In this document: in pieces, positions 63,874 to 64,000 of the stretch
Layout of the letters: every line of letters begins with the position of its first letter
Position numbering within the stretch: the first letter of the stretch is position 1
Assembly: GCF_001545075.1 (NCBI RefSeq)
Contig: NZ_FCOB02000038.1
Location: 1 to 64,000, forward strand
From: Caballeronia ptereochthonis
Lineage (GTDB): Bacteria > Pseudomonadota > Gammaproteobacteria > Burkholderiales > Burkholderiaceae
DNA: 64,000 nt
Direction: 5' to 3'
Notes under the pieces: model-generated
Told to the model about the DNA's origin: nothing
Databases searched by the model: none
What the model saw: only the letters and a program-made list of their open reading frames with translations
Made by a program: the position numbers and the translations under genes

Positions 63874-64000
63874 ATGGCTAGCGCAGAAAAGGAAGTAGAG
63901 ACAACGGGCCTGACCGGTTGGATCGATCGCCGGTTTCCGCTGACCTCGACCTGGAAGAAACACGTTTCCGAATACTACGCACCGAAGAACTTCAACTTCT
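63874..64000 (+). CDS. petB: Cytochrome b (PetB), 5' part only
   Basis: The first 42 codons of a protein starting MASAEKEVETTGLTGWIDRR, continuing FPLTSTWKKHVSEYYAPKNF, run off the end of the window. The N terminus and its position after petA match betaproteobacterial cytochrome b of the bc1 complex. The haem-binding helices lie outside the window. Confidence 0.88.
   Translation, partial: MASAEKEVETTGLTGWIDRRFPLTSTWKKHVSEYYAPKNFNF

Overview
The window is a 64 kb piece of a high-GC betaproteobacterial chromosome. Protein sequences and gene order (mla-murA-his-tat-petABC, pil-aroKB, gltBD, thiOSGE) point to Burkholderiaceae, most likely Paraburkholderia, Caballeronia or a close relative. Nearly all of it is conserved core genome. 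I see no CRISPR array, prophage, plasmid functions, rRNA or tRNA. The only mobile-element trace is one REP-associated (Y1-type) transposase homologue, whose active site looks dismantled.

Layout. 1-5.3 kb: cutA, the disulfide reductase dsbD, hemB and engB (both on -), and a dihaem cytochrome c4. 5.5-10.7 kb: System II cytochrome c maturation (resB, ccsB) and the periplasmic methionine-sulfoxide reductase msrPQ. 10.8-15.2 kb: lysA-lptM on -, cyaY on +, and mrcA (PBP1A) on -. 15.5-22.6 kb: a compact type IV pilus set (pilM, pilN, a PilO-PilP fusion, a short pilQ) running into aroK, aroB and a dNTPase. 22.6-27.6 kb: a complete ugpBAECQ glycerol-phosphate uptake operon. 27.6-30.2 kb: a DUF883 membrane protein, an OmpW-type porin and the RAYT homologue. 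30.3-36.5 kb: gltB-gltD. 36.5-38.8 kb: a frameshifted gene remnant and an SbmA/YddA-type ABC transporter. 39.0-42.7 kb: a TPP riboswitch followed by thiO-thiS-thiG-thiE.

42.8-63.0 kb is one long, mostly plus-strand anabolic and envelope region. It holds mlaFED-mlaA-mlaCB (outer-membrane lipid asymmetry), a YadGH-type ABC pair, ibaG, murA, and the histidine operon hisGDCB-(marC)-hisHAFIE. These are followed by a DUF4870 protein, a HIT hydrolase and tatABC. A membrane-anchored HtrA protease on - and a Nif3-family protein come next. The window ends in petA and the first 42 codons of petB. Many genes overlap by 4 nt (ATGA or GTGA), so translational coupling is widespread.

Functional themes link neighbours. 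DsbD, ResB and CcsB supply reductant and haem ligation for c-type cytochromes such as the c4 protein here. Tat exports MsrP and the Rieske protein. Mla, MurA, PBP1A and LptM all serve the cell envelope.

The most unusual signals are four. (1) A likely plus-strand small RNA between hemB and engB has an 11-nt loop carrying an anti-Shine-Dalgarno CUCCUCC and ends in a strong terminator. (2) The Y1 transposase homologue beside gltB lacks both the first HUH histidine and the nucleophilic tyrosine. (3) The thiO leader can fold to bury the thiO ribosome-binding site, suggesting translational TPP control. (4) PilO and PilP appear fused in one chain.
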